A DNA stretch of 64,000 bases from Dactylonectria macrodidyma. Lineage: Eukaryota; Ascomycota; Sordariomycetes; Hypocreales; Nectriaceae. The translations under genes and the position numbers were made by a program. The stretch spans positions 310,001-374,000 of the forward strand of contig JAGMUV010000033.1 in the NCBI GenBank assembly GCA_020744425.1. The letters run 5' to 3'. The notes below the pieces were generated by a model. It was not told the DNA's origin, searched no databases, and worked only from the letters and a program-made list of their open reading frames with translations. Of the stretch, positions 51,668-63,620 are shown one piece after another (the first letter of the stretch is position 1; each line of letters opens with the position of its first letter).

Positions 51668-54310
51668 TTGCCGAGACACGACGCAAACACAACCATGAAC
51701 GCGACCCCGAACGCGAGCACGACCACGACCACGACCACGAGAAAGCAATAAAATATATATCACTTTGGATCGCCTAATGAGTCGCCTTGGGTGAGTTCTT
51801 GGGAATTCAGATCAACGCAGCTTCGAACCAGTATACAGAATGCAGAATCGAATCAGTATACAATTCACGACCAGTCACTCTAGCCACAAAATTGAGTAGG
51901 CCCATCAATGCTTCTAAGTTCGCCTCAACCCAACCAGCGAAGACACCTCGACCCTCTAGACTGGGGAATTTGCCACTGTCTGCAATCCCTTGGCTGCGGA
52001 CTGCGTTAAATGTGGGAGCAGGGGTATCGCACGGGCCACGATACGTGCCCCATGCTTGAATGGCGACAAACTGATTGATGGTCAGAGGCATGGAGATCGA
52101 AGCCACGGCCGCGGGGAGCCGCGTCTTCGTGCGATCCTCGGCTCGGCTTCAACGCACATGGCCATTGGTTACGGGCGCCGTTACATGGCCGTTGGTACGT
52201 GGCCGCCGTTGCATGGCTATAGCATTCCAGCTACACTTGCTCCACACGCGGACCCCTCGAGCATCAGGACGTCATTGCAACGCTTCAACTCGGGCTTGGG
52301 GGGGCTGCATGACCATTATGCCGGCACATGCCAATTTGAGCAAAGGGCAAACTGGAAGCAGGGCAGCCCCAGATCCTAAACCCACCAACCAGGGTTTGTA
52401 AGCTTTTGGTTGCTTCAATCGACTCCCAGTCTTCTTCGATCCCTGTGGCCTTGTACTCCAAGTACCACACGCCGTTGTCTCTCTCCAACTCAGTCCACAG
52501 CCTTATCTGTCATTCCTTTTTGCAACATCCAGTCTCCCACATGTGCCAGGGAGCTGTTGAGATTTGAGAAATACGTCCTCCATGGATCGATCGGCGCCGG
52601 GGGCCCCACAGGGACTAGGGGATCTGCACATCCTCGCCCATCGCCACTCGAACGCCCAGATTGTTTGTCCCCGGTCTAGTTTTCGGGAGACTCCCACATC
52701 GCATCTCGTCCACTTGAAGCAGCTGCAGGACCTACGAGCCAAATGATAGATACACTACTAACTCCGCTTTCGATGTGACCCGAAAACAAATCCCGTGATA
52801 GATTCACCCCCTATCTACCCTAAGGGTCTGCACCAACAAAGTGCAATTTGTCAACGAAAGTACGGATCGCCATCACGGAAGGGTCATCCCATGCCTTCTC
52901 GGGCCAGGGTAGGACATGGCGCCGCTTCTCTCTTTTGGTTTCCTCTCTCTCCTTCGTCTTACCTCCATCTTGCCTTACTACTGATTAACTATACCCGCAA
53001 TGAGAACACCTAATCCCGATTTAGTACTAGGTAGGTATGCAAATTACGTCATACCGTGTGCCATGAATGTCCGTCGGCTGGGTCCATGGTTTGACTTTCG
53101 CGATGGGAAGTACCGGTACTGAAGCGTCCCCACACCACGTCATATGCGCCATGCTGCATCGAAACAGCAACCGCAAGTCAACTGTCTTTCTTTTCTCTAA
53201 TGTAGCTTAACGCTCCGCAGAACAAGGCTTGCCCCTTGGGTGCCCGAACCCAACGCTATTGTGTGATGTACCATGTCTCCCAACCACTTCAGCTGTTCTC
53301 AATGGCTCTCACTGTTGTCTTGGCAATGCCGACCTCTCTTCTTCTATCCAATACCCGAACCACTTGCTCTCAGTGCTTCGAGTACTGTGAGCGTGATAAC
53401 TAGGACAAAGTGTGAATTCAAACGGGCTCGCACCTGGCATGAGAGGCTGGACCGTCGGAGACACAGCTCACGGCATATGTGGGACAAGGGCGTTGAGAAT
53501 CCGAAAGGTTGAGTGACACTATCTCTGAATATGACTTGGCGAGTGCCAGGATAACCGTCAGATAATGGAAACCCGGAGCCAAACCACCTAGGACGAGAAG
53601 AACAGCTTCAGGAAAAAGACCTCTAATGAGTGTACATTTAGGCACAGAATTGTATCTACCATACAATTAAGTTATGTGGAGTATCTGTCGCCGATCCTAT
53701 GAACCGTTATCACAGACGTTGAAGTAGAGCTGCAAAGTTGCACATTCATTCGGGATGGACCGCAGCGGCCCGTCCACACCAAAGACCCAGAACCAGGGGC
53801 AACTGCTCGCTAGCTAAATGCTAACCGGTGACCACTTTACACGAGATGGTACCGAGATTCCCACTGGGAATCTCGAGCTTCATTCATGCTTGCAACTGTC
53901 CCGGATTGTGGCACACTGCTCCCGTGTGTGATGTCACAACTATGTTATTATTGCATCAGCATTTTGCCAGCCTTGATAAGAACGCTCCTCGTACTTGAAG
54001 CCTCATCTCCAATTTCTGGTTCTCGAAATATTACAACTGAACTCTGGTCTCCTTGGAAGGCTCCGTGGACGGCAGGGGACGGACAATCTGAAGTGCTGTT
54101 GGAAGAAACAAAGATTAGACGGGTCAGCCGAACATTTTCCATTGTATACCCACGCTGGGCGACCAATCCAAAGTTTTTATTGGCTTTACCATGAGGGCGA
54201 CTTCAAAGCCACCGCCAAGGCGAACAAGCAAAACATGCTAATCAGGAGGTAGTGACTTCGCGGGGGAGTTGGGTATTACTCAGGGACACGGTATCTGGTG
54301 TTGCTGACGG
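51668..54310. other. Intergenic; remnant of an oxidoreductase N-terminus possible
   Basis: No supported gene. The start is the bZIP 3' region with a CGACCACGAC repeat (51719-51740). A GCC/ATGGCC-rich repeat patch lies at about 52150-52220. Near 53990-54240 short frames precede the oxidoreductase remnant and may be its decayed 5' part, but no family motif is visible. Confidence 0.35.
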
Positions 54311-55170
54311 GTGGTTCTGCTAGAGTCCGGGCAGAAGCTTACATTCGCGTACTTGGCCATTGCCACAGGTTTCCAACAACCACTGCCAGCAAAGATGGTC
54401 TCATCCGACAGAGACGACGCCTGCACAGATCTAAGGACCCTCAGGGCGAAGATCAAGCAAGCAGAAAAGATAGCCATCGTGGGAGGCGGGCCTGTTGGAG
54501 TGCAGCTGTCGACTGACATCAAAAGTGCATTTCCACACAAGGACGTCCTGCTAGTACATTCGAGGGGCAGGCTATTAACTAGCTTTGGGGCAGGGCTCCT
54601 AATAGTGCAGACCATTTAGACTATTAGTCCAGACTGCAGATCAGGGCAGGGAATACGGACGCCCGGTGTGGACGCTAAGTACGCTAGGTTGTTTGCATGG
54701 TGTTACAAAACCAGGGTACCCATGATTGTTGTTGTGCCAACCATTTTGTTTTGGATATTTCTTATCAATTTACTGGTGCGATCCAGATCAACAAGGCTCG
54801 TTTCAAGGGACGCATCATCCTAGTTGTCAATCCATGAACGCCCGTCGTGAATTGATTATTGATCTTGGATTGCAGTCTGGACTAATAGTTCAAACGGTCT
54901 GCACTATTAGGAGCCCTGCTTTGGGGAGAGGTTGAGTAATTATGTGGAGTCAAAGCTGGAAAGATGGGCATCCAGATCGTCCTGAGAGAGAGGCCTCAGA
55001 TATTGCAAATGATGGCCAAAGGGGCTGGAGTGGGCCATGTCGGCATCCAAGAAAGCGGTGTGCTACAATTCCAGGACGGTAGACAAGCCGAGTTCGACCT
55101 GATCGTGAGAATCTTCTTCGATTCCAAACTTACGACGAATTCCTTGCTAATCATTAGCTCAGAGCGGGCT
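54311..55170 (+). pseudogene. AMID-like FAD/NAD(P) oxidoreductase, split by a MITE
   Basis: The frame reads LLESGQKLTFAYLAIATGFQ, then the Rossmann nucleotide-binding motif IAIVGGGPVGVQL (about 54475) and DVLLVHSRGRLLTSFG. At 54590 a 328-bp MITE interrupts it. After the MITE the match resumes (ERLSNYVESK), but a one-base loss near 54955 shifts the frame before GIQIVLRERPQI and QDGRQAEFDLIV. These are the blocks of pyridine-nucleotide-disulfide oxidoreductases of the AMID/AIF-like type. The N-terminal FAD motif and the C-terminus are missing. Confidence 0.7.
54591..54918. mobile_element. hAT-type MITE, 328 bp, perfect 8-bp TSD
   Basis: The inverted ends start CAGGGCTCCTAATAGTGC and match over 48 bases with three differences. 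CTTTGGGG flanks both sides (54583-54590 and 54919-54926). It lies inside the reading frame of an oxidoreductase gene. There is no coding frame inside. Confidence 0.95.
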
Positions 55171-55220
55171 AGGCAAGGTACTAGGCTAACTTAGCGACAC
55201 AACATTCTCTTTCACTGGCC

Positions 55221-55405
55221 TATCCCTTTGACTGTCGTAAGACTACACTTGGGCTTGGCGACCCACGGAGGCCCGGGAGATCAACGGTACGCTGATTGAC
55301 TTCGAAAAGCTGCGTGGCTGTGGGAAGTAGTGTGTACTGTAATGTAGATCCCTCAAAGCGCTGACTTCTATCACCACATAATACAGGTGTGACCTCATGT
55401 ACTTC
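55221..55405 (+). repeat. Dispersed repeat, partial copy of the 61.7-kb MITE
   Basis: From TATCCCTTTGAC at 55221 through GGAGGCCCGGGAGATCA and GGTACGCTG to CCTCATGTACTTCG, the sequence is alignable with 61723-61905. The right inverted repeat present at 61.95 kb is not seen here, so this copy is truncated or diverged. Confidence 0.7.
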
Positions 55406-56355
55406 GTTTTTCTCGCTCATTTATTGGGGGGCTAGTCAGTCGGTACTTCTATCAAGTTACCGGAACCATCAAGTCGTTACAGAGTGTGGGGATGAATTTC
55501 TTGGTCTCGCGCATGAAGCATTCTACCTACCTAGCCACTGCTGTTGGGCGGGAGTAACCCAAGCTCCCGAGAGTGGCGACTCTGCCAACCGTAGCCCCTA
55601 CGTGGTTCCACCGTCATGTTCCTCGGCGTTCTTTGATCTGCCCAGCTGATTTAGCCACATTCGAGAATTGGCTGATTATTTGCTTCACTATGACGTGAGT
55701 CTGGCGTGCTGTCACGTGACGGAACTCGGTTGGGGGATAAAGTATGTGAACTTGGAACAAAAAAAAAAACCCAAAAATCTCAATGGCGGAGGAAAAGGTC
55801 CGGCGGGGCAGGTTGGCAAGGTAGAAATACTTGAATCGGAAGAGTTGGTGGCGATCGAGGCGGCTTTGTAGTGGCATTTTGATGGCATCGGGAGGCGGAG
55901 AGCCGGGGAGTCGGACACAGCTGCCGGGGTGAGCATTAAGTACTTGTACAAACAAGCGGGCAGTTCTACCTATTATATGGCAGGTGGGCCTGGAGGGATA
56001 AAGTTACTGGTGATAGTATAACAGCAATGACGTGATATTGCTTTTTGTTGGACCCCTAAAGCTCTCCCAAGCTCCGACGATCATTCGCCTCATCTGCCCC
56101 ACGGAACACCTCCGGAGCCGACAGCTGGTTCTCAATAGGAAGCTCGTTTACTCTCTTCGCCTTCAAACATTGACTTTTCCGATTGCTACTCACCTCATTC
56201 TTGTCTTTGCAATCACTACCCCTTAGACCCCTTAGATTATACCGCCGTTGACTCTGATTACGAACAACGTCTGTTCAACATAGTGTTGACGGCCTCTCAA
56301 CCCCATTCGACATTGGCATCACGATCCTGGGTTATCTCGGCCTCACATTGCGCCA
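55406..56355. other. Intergenic, promoter side of the 56.4-kb gene
   Basis: Nothing coding is supported. An A-run of eleven lies at about 55760-55770. The last 200 bases are rich in CTC and CCC, as expected for a 5' leader. Confidence 0.4.
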
Positions 56356-57493
56356 ATGGCTCACAGACCAATGGACCCAACCATGGACTACGACAACCCC
56401 CCACAAAAGGTATTTCAAAGTCCTCGCTTGTCAAAATCACTCGACTCCTAACGACACGGAAACTAACGCGATTTCACAGACGATACGATCGCATGAACAG
56501 AACCAGGAACGCGCCTATATCGCCGCCTCAAGGCGAGGCGACCGCAGCATCGAGGCCCGCCTCCAATCAGCGCGTCGGGCCAGCGAGGTTCACAAACTGC
56601 GGACCGGCAAGGCCCTCTGCGTGTCGAGGGACATTGTCCTGAAAGAAGAGATGTACGAGGAGGTGGACGATGTGTTCCCGCGGTCCTATCAGCTCCGAGG
56701 ACTGCATCAGCGGCGGCCGTCTGTCATTGCGGACTCACAGGAGGGCGAAGACCCAAAGAGCCCACTGACGACGACTGAGCTGGCGTCAGGTCATGACCAG
56801 CAACTGCACGAGACCGAGGTGAATCGCGATTTTGCCCAATGCTTTCCCGAGGTCGATCAGATCCTCTCCCGGCGATGGTCAACCCAGAGCATCTTGGTGG
56901 TCTCGCCACCGCAGCGTGGCGCGTTCCAGAATTCTCCGAGCAAGTTGTTTGATTCCGTGGCTCGAGACATCAGCCACACCCAAGGCGCCGTCCTTGACGC
57001 CGAGGGCCGCTCACTTTCAGACTCGCCGCCGCCCGAGCTGAGGAGGGATGTCGAGCTGACGCCGCCTGAACTGGCTAACGAATTCGGATCATTCCCAGCG
57101 ACTCCTCGATCGCAGGCGGCAGGGGTTTGCGGACAGGCAATGCCTATCGATTCGATCCCTGTTTGCAACGGCAACTGTGACGAATCTGCATTTGCCGCCG
57201 ACCTGCCCCCCGAGGCAAACATGCTGCTGGTAGACGGCGAAATTATTGATCCCGCCTTGTATGACCAGCAGTGGATGGGTGGCACCGCGCCGTCCGGTCC
57301 CTACGCTGTCGACATGGATATGGAGAAGGATGCTTTTAGCGAACTATACGAAGACGGCTTGGATATGATGAGCTGGAACCCAGTCTCTCAGCCCAAGATA
57401 TCTACAGATGACTATTCCTGGAACATGTTTCAAAACGGGAACGTGTTCGAGAATGATCTCTCAATGGAACGCAAGGACAGATCTATGGAATGA
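56356..57493 (+). CDS. Conserved-looking fungal hypothetical protein, two exons, 355 aa
   Basis: Exons 56356..56409 and 56480..57493 join in phase across a 70-bp intron (GTATTT..TTTCACAG). The second Met (MDPTMDY, 56371) could also be the start. Residues 18-90 are helical and charged (EQNQERAYIAASRRGDRSIE, VHKLRTGKALCVSRDIVLKE, VDDVFPRSYQLR), and this block looks conserved. The rest is acidic, Pro/Ser-rich and probably disordered, ending in aromatic-acidic patches such as MMSWNPV, which resemble activation segments. I have no function for it; a nuclear regulatory role is a guess. Confidence 0.7.
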
Positions 57494-57885
57494 AATCCAT
57501 GGGACCCCCTCTTAATTACAGCGCCGTCATTTACTTCTCCTCTTCTCCCATTACGCATCTACCCTGGCGGTTGGCTTTTTTTTTGTTTTCTGAGATGAGA
57601 AAACGGCTAGCGGACGTATTCTTTTGGAGGTTTAAGACATGACCCTCACCGGCGCTGGCTAGGCTTCTTTTGGGGGTTTGCTCGTAGAAAACTGGCGGCT
57701 AGGTTACGGCGGTCATCTGAAATGCGTTGGGAGAATATTTTTGGATGAATTCATTCTTGCGAAGACTGATTTCTTTTGGTGGTTTGCGAAACTTGGATTG
57801 GTAGTTTTGGGGTGTTTTGGGGGGGTTTTTGGGCTCTCAGTACCATCGATGCTGATAATGGGCGAGATCAAGGTATTGAAGGTTC
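57494..57885. other. 3' region of the hypothetical gene; nothing else
   Basis: The stretch is T-rich, with TTTTTTTTG near 57577 and GGGGG-TTTTT near 57817-57827. No gene is seen. Confidence 0.45.
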
Positions 57886-58260
57886 TTATTGCTTGTAGTA
57901 GGCTATGCAAGTAGGGTTTTCTGAAGGGCCTCGTGCGTTCTCGGCGGCCCACGATAGCGGCGTCCGACCATCTCTATCCCTGGACTCAACGTTAGCGCCC
58001 TTCTCGAGCAGCAGCTTGACGACGGCCTCGTGCCCGTTCCCTACGGCCCATGATAGCGACGTCCGACCACGCTCGCTGTCTTTCGCCTCGACGTCGGCGT
58101 CCTTCTCGAGAAGTAGCTTGACAACGGCACGATGGCCATAGGACGATGCTACCATGAGATCCGTAAAATACGGGGTAGTCCACCTATCTGTAGTCCACAT
58201 GCGTGTAGTCTTCCAATAAATTCTAAACCATACTGAGCCGCTCTTCGAATCCGGACACAA
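57886..58260 (-). pseudogene. Ankyrin-repeat protein, C-terminal fragment
   Basis: The minus strand encodes about two and a half ankyrin repeats: [40 protein letters not shown] and [13 protein letters not shown]. The reading runs to a stop at 57886. The upstream 40 residues show no ankyrin pattern. Such repeats usually sit at the end of large fungal NACHT-type proteins; nothing of an NTPase is nearby, so this is a fragment. Confidence 0.7.
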
Positions 58261-58589
58261 ATTCTCAGAGCGAAAGGTATAATGACGGCGTCATCAATGA
58301 TACCAGCCTCGCGGAAGTGAGCGCCCCAAGTTTGGGCCGAGTAATCTAAGAAGGCGTGTCTATCGAAAGAGTGGCCGGCTTTCTTATTCGCATCTGTCGG
58401 TAGACTAACGTTGGAGGCTGTCAGGTACCTGATCTACTATGGATTTCCCTGGGCGTCTTGTACTTGTTAACGCGTCTTAACAACGACGCGCAACTGTAGC
58501 CAGTGAGGCACGTCAGGCTTGGTCGCGTAAGATCGCGTCATTGGCTTCTCAACGCGATTACTGAAATTACGCGAAAATTAGTCCCCGGC

Positions 58590-58859
58590 AGGTTTCAGCC
58601 AATCGCGGCGCTCGTTCGATCGAATCGATCGATATTCGATCGAACCCTGGGCTTCGTTCGATTCGATGGCCAATCGAATGGGCTCATATTCGATTCGATG
58701 CGAATCGAACGGGCTGGTGGTAGGTTCGTATCGAATCGAATGAGCTTGTGGAAGATTCGTATCGAATTGAATGTCTTGACGTTCGATTCGACATTCGTAA
58801 GACTTGGCGTCGAATGAATCTATCGATTCGACTACCCATTCGATAGATGTCCATCCCTG
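58590..58859 (-). mobile_element. hAT-type terminal remnant with TCGATTCGA arrays
   Basis: The segment is packed with TTCGATTCGA/TCGAATCGAA motifs in both orientations, like the subterminal arrays of hAT elements. On the minus strand it begins CAGGGATGGACATC at 58859, which resembles hAT ends. The other end and an 8-bp duplication of ACATTGAG were not found within the next 600 bases. It lies at the 3' end of the gene at 58832-60008. Confidence 0.55.
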
Positions 58860-60008
58860 ACATTGAGAACTGATTTCCTTGATGTCATCTGCAACCCCTC
58901 CTCATTTTGCACCTCGTCGGGATCGGCGGTGGCTATCGCAGAAGACGACTTAGACCGTTCGAAATATCCCTGACTGGCCATACTTGTGGTCATGGCTGGG
59001 CCGCAGCTTGTACCATCCTCGTTATCAGGCGAAGGAGTCAATTCTGGTGCTCCATTTGTGATTCGCAAAGACCCAAACTGCATTCCGCCTAGTTGCTTGA
59101 ATTCGGCTTCGCAGGACTCTAGAGCGACTTGTGCAGGTGGCATTGGCATTCGTCTTGCTGCAATTGATTCAATTGAACTGTGTCTGGATTGGCCAGGCGT
59201 GGATGGAAGGCTGTTATGGAAGCTCGGCCTTGAGGATAGTCTTTGAGTGGTCTGCTGGGATCGAGTTGCAACTCCGGGGGTTTGGATGATGGAACATCGA
59301 CGCATTGGTATATACGACGACTCCGAGTTTGGCCTGGTGACTGGGGTACTCTCGGAGTGGTGAGGATGGGAGCTCTTCCATGTGCTTTTCGTTACTTCTC
59401 GTATGTCGGCATAGCTCTCAGACCGAGCCATGCTAGGTTCATGTACAGTCTCTTGATTAACGAGAAACCGGTGAACGTCATTGGGGTTCATGTCATAGTT
59501 GACAGACCCCCGCTTTCCACTAGTCTGGATGCTAAATCAGAACGTTAGTTCATTGTTCGACCACTCCTTCGCCATGAACGCACCTCTCAGCGCGTGTAAG
59601 CGGTCTAGGAAACTGTTCCTGGCTAGGACTAGCTATCACGGACTGATCACTAGTTCTGGAGCCAGGAGCAATGATGCTGGACCTCCGGACGCGTTGATCA
59701 GATTGGGATGACTTCGAGTCAATCACGCCGCTCAATAGTGTTATATCTCGTTTGGGGCCACCACGAGCGCCCGGTAACGCGGCCTCGACCTGCTCATTCG
59801 GTACTGCAACACTGATTCCAACTGGCGCCGAATCAGTCGAGGGCCGGTCTGCCGGAGCAGCCAGCAGCGAACCAACGAGGTAAGAGGTGGAGAACCGGCC
59901 ATGTTTGGGGACCGAGCGATCACCGGCTGTCGATTGATAATTGCTCATTCGGGGCTTGGGCAGCTTATGAGGCCTGCGAGGCGCCTCAGAAGTGGTGTTG
60001 TTCCCCAT
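58832..60008 (-). CDS. N-myristoylation-motif protein of unknown function, two exons
   Basis: The gene is complement(join(58832..59531,59584..60008)), 374 aa, with a 52-bp intron (GTGCGT..GATTTAG). It starts MGNNTTSEAPRRPHKLPKPR; the Gly-Asn-Asn-Thr-Thr beginning fits an N-myristoylation site, so membrane attachment is likely. The rest is Ser/Arg-rich with short conserved-looking patches: GRFSTSYLVGS, SVNYDMNPNDVHRFLV and ESSYIPMRRCS. I recall a conserved Pezizomycotina family with this layout but no function. The last eight codons (RDGHLSNG) are encoded by the end of a hAT remnant, so the natural C-terminus is lost. Confidence 0.7.
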
Positions 60009-61724
60009 CGGGCCGGTGAGCCTCAGCTGGAGCAGAATTGCAGAAGCGAGATGCGAGAGTCAACGGGAGAGAGCTGGAGCTTGGAGGAGAAAGGTTGGAT
60101 CTCCCTCGACCAGCTAGGGGTGGGAGTAGAATGATGTTGAACCGCTATGCCCGTGGATCTGTTTCCTCCCATCCCCGTCCGGTCTCTCAGGAGCTTCAGA
60201 GCAGAACAGAAAAGAGAAGAGGGGAGGAGGAGGAGGAGAAAGAGACTGGGCGTTGAATGGCGGTGGAGAAGACCGGGTTTATGATCCATGCTTCCAATGC
60301 AAGGTGGGTGAGGGGAGAGCAAGGGTAAATAACATGACAGCCACTGTCAAACGATATTCCGCCCCAGCCGAGGAGGCGTCCCGACCCACTTGGACACCAT
60401 TCTTGTGTATATAACTGGGACCTTCGTCCTCTTGACTTGAGCAGTGATTAAGGCCAATTTGACTCTCTACAACCCTCACATGCATGACATCTTTCCATTT
60501 ACATTTGACAGCCACAACCAAGCATGGCGATCTTGGCTCCTCCCGCGAGGCTTGCATGTCTGGAACCGGCTTGATTCGGTGAAGTTGGAGAGGTGGAGAG
60601 GTGTAGAGGTGAAGCAGTAGGATTCTTTAACGCCGAAGCGCTGGGAGCTTGGATGACGTAACTGGAGGTGTGAAACGAGAGGTGATGATGTAAAAGTTGG
60701 CGATCCAAGACGCTAGCGTCAAACATTCTCTCACGAGTTAAGGGGTGCAACATAGGATGTGGCCAGAAGACATTGAATTGAGCTCCTTCTTCTATCTAAG
60801 AGAGCGACGAAGGTCGGTCTCTTATACCTGTGTTCAATCTGCCAATATCATAGGCAGCAGGCTGCTGCCTGATACTAGTTGTGGTCGTTCACTCTCATCG
60901 TGAACAAGTTCACGATGATCGTGATCCTTGCCTCATTTCTATCCTCATTCCAACACATTCACCTTGAAGATCAGGGCCGGCGCTAATAGGAGGATGAAAG
61001 TGCCCTAATGGCCTACCACTTCTAGAGGTAAACAGCACGGGAGACCAGCTGCAGCAAACTGAGACGAGCTGGGCGGCCACCACCCGATGGCGCTGCGAAC
61101 TACCAAATGGGGGTGTTTGTTAGAACCCGTAGAGGCGCCTCAGAAAGGGTGCCCCCACCAATTGGGTACACAGCCAATCCTCCACTATTCCGACAGGAAT
61201 GCTGAAGGCAACTCGAAGCAGGTTGTGAATTTATATGTTACGCCAACGGGAGAATTTAAGCTTTCGCTCTTTGTTCGTATTTCTGGTCGCTGTTGCAGAG
61301 ATCTAACCAACTGTTAGATTCATCTTTAGCCTTCAAAATTTCGCGCGAAGAATACCTTAACAGTCTGATTAAAAAGTGCCCCTGTTTGAGTAAACAGTGG
61401 CCCCTAGGTTAGGCCACAGGAATCGACTACTGGAGCTGGTACGATCGATTCCGTCCTCGGGAAGCCTGCGATGGGCTGGCGTCCTCCACTCGCTGCGCGT
61501 TATTGGGTCCTACCTGAACACAGTGTAAACACGGTTGCGGGTTGGCGCATAGCAGGAGCAGCTGCGGCCGACGGTGGCTCTAGCACGATCTTCCCCCAAC
61601 CTAATTTCGCGCTCCCACTTCCACACAGATATCAAGTCCCCAAGTAGTACCATGTCGCTGCGACCTGACACAGAACCTCGGCTCGGACTTGCTGATACGT
61701 CATTTGCTGAAAAATGGGGCGGTA
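60009..61724. other. Intergenic, nothing recognised
   Basis: This is the 5' side of the myristoylation-motif gene. A GGAGGAGGAGGAG stretch (about 60220-60240) and a GGTGGAGAGGTG repeat (60583-60610) occur. An open frame at 61087-61317 has no similarity. The stretch before 61724 holds no supported gene. Confidence 0.4.
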
Positions 61725-61979
61725 TCCCTTTGACCGATGTAAGGCAACACTTGACCCACAGTCCCCACGGAGGCCCGGGAGATCAGCGGTACGCTGGTCG
61801 ACTTCAAAAAGCTAGGTGGCTACGCGAAGGGTTATGTATCATAATGTAGATCTCCAATAGCTGTGACTTCTGGCACCTCGTAAAATAGGTGGGACCTCAT
61901 GTACCTCGTCTTATGCTGTTTTTTGTTGGTTAAAATCCCTGTTACTAGCGTAAGTGTTGCCTTACATCGATCAAAGGGA
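61725..61979. mobile_element. MITE, 255 bp, TA-flanked
   Basis: The left end TCCCTTTGACCGATGTAAGG and the inverted right end TCCCTTTGATCGATGTAAGG differ at one base, continuing into CAACACTT. TA flanks both sides (61723-61724 and 61980-61981). There is no coding frame. A related segment lies at 55.2 kb. TA duplication points to the Tc1/mariner group. Confidence 0.8.
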
Positions 61980-62938
61980 TACGAACACTATTGCCCTGAT
62001 CGAATTGACCGTATCGGGATCGTAGCGCAAATAGCCTCTTCGCGCAATTTCGACTGTTAATTGTTGGATCCGAAGAAAGGCCATTTCCCACGCCTCTCTC
62101 GATGAGTTTTGTTACAGAAGATTTCAACCTGACGTCATAGATATCTCTGCAGACCAATCAGGGACCATAGGTCGGCATGAGCATCCACTAAAAGGTATGG
62201 GAAGGCACCTACTTAGTGCATGCAGCTGGTATGGTGGATGATGGATCCAATACGGCTAGGATGATCAGGATGATAGGGACTAATCCAGTGGAGCCCAAAG
62301 ACGATGATTGTATTGATGTGTGTATGATCTAGGATGCCTCCGGCCCCCTCTTTTCTCCTGAGGGGTTTTTCTAGTCATCTGACTAAGGCTAGGATATCGG
62401 TGTATCAGAGGTTATGCCGCCACACGAGGGGTCAATCCAACAGTGGACGAATCGGTTAAGTACAAATTAAGCGGCGTCCTGATACTTCGCAGAGTATGGC
62501 CTCAACTTTTTAATCTTAGGTCAGAGAAAGATTACCCACATAGCATCCTTGCCTTTCCTCAAAAAATAATTGTCTTTCAACATGTCCGACACAAAGTCAA
62601 GTGGAAACTCGTCGGGACCTCAGGTTTCAGCAGTTCCTCTCTCTACCAAGAGATTTGACACCTTAACATTTCAGACCTCGTGATTGTTGATGAATATGTT
62701 CCCCAGGTTACCTCAGCGGGATGAGATGCGGATGATACTATTGGATTGCATCGCGTCATTCTTGAGTCGTGCATGACCCCGCTTCTGACTACGCCTGCTG
62801 AGGCTACATCCCCTCTGTACAAGGCTAGTCGTTGAATATCTTGTCCTGTCTGCTGCACAGGATTAAAAGTCGTCAAATTTTCAAAAGACAGTAGTACTCG
62901 ATCATGTAGTTTACAGAAATTCCCGAAGAGCTCCTAAC
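61980..62938. other. Intergenic with possible decayed coding sequence
   Basis: No gene is supported. At about 62695-62870 the plus strand has short open stretches broken by stops that could be decayed coding sequence. I could not identify it. Confidence 0.35.
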
Positions 62939-63271
62939 ATGTCGCAAGCATCCACCGTGTACGTGCAGCGCTCTGACGAAGCGTACAACATGGTTCTGGA
63001 GTGGATCTCCTCTCGAAGTCTTGATAACGCCGCTCGGTCCTCTATTGCAGGAGTCAAGAAGCAAAGAGGCCGGGAAGGTCATGCAGGCGAGGTCAAGAAA
63101 GCACTCAGTTTCTCGCCCTGGCATGGCAGCTTCATCTTCCATTACAATAACACCTTCCTCTCATATCGGACCTCCCTGAGGGATGTCGGCTTTCATAACG
63201 AGGAAGAAATCTCCATCATGCGTTTAGGCCGATCTCCCAAGGCGTCGAAGAATTTCTTGAACGAGTGTTGA
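62939..63271 (+). pseudogene. BCS1-like N-terminal domain fragment
   Basis: The 110-residue frame begins MSQASTVYVQRSDEAYNMVL. It contains LEWISSRSLDNAARSS, LSFSPWHGSFIFHYNNTFLS and GFHNEEEISIMRLGRSPK, matching the BCS1 N-terminal domain found before the AAA ATPase in BCS1-like proteins. The stop TGA at 63269 stands where Arg (CGA) would continue the family pattern RDEYL. The same frame reads on for 17 codons after it, so this is a nonsense mutation. The AAA domain is absent. Confidence 0.7.
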
Positions 63272-63289
63272 GATGAATATCTTCGTCTT

Positions 63290-63535
63290 ATCAAGAACAA
63301 GACGGCTGACCATTCCGCTTGAGTTCAATGAAGCACTTTTTGTTTGTCGTCATGATTGTTGGATCAACCCCTAGCTGCTCGTCGTTCATCCGGAGGAACC
63401 CGAGGATCGTAACAAACTGCAGCCCATCTTCATTGATGCCGAACTGCTCAGATGCGATCCCCCCAAGCCGGTCAAACGCCCATACCCCCATAAGAGATCC
63501 ACAGAGAGTAAAACCTAAGACGAAACGACGAGTGT
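63290..63535 (-). pseudogene. FunK1-type kinase N-terminal fragment
   Basis: The minus strand encodes VWAFDRLGGIASEQFGINED, GLQFVTILGFLRMNDEQLGV and CFIELKRNGQPSC, the block that precedes the catalytic domain in fungal FunK1-type protein kinases. A frameshift near 63500 separates it from an upstream segment RRFVLGFTL. The kinase catalytic part is missing. It lies tail to tail with the BCS1 fragment. Confidence 0.55.
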
Positions 63536-63620
63536 CTTAAGCAGCAAGCACTTCTCTCACATACCTCCCAAGGTCAAGCCATACTTTTGAAGCGATGTCA
63601 GCAGATAGATTACCATGCCC

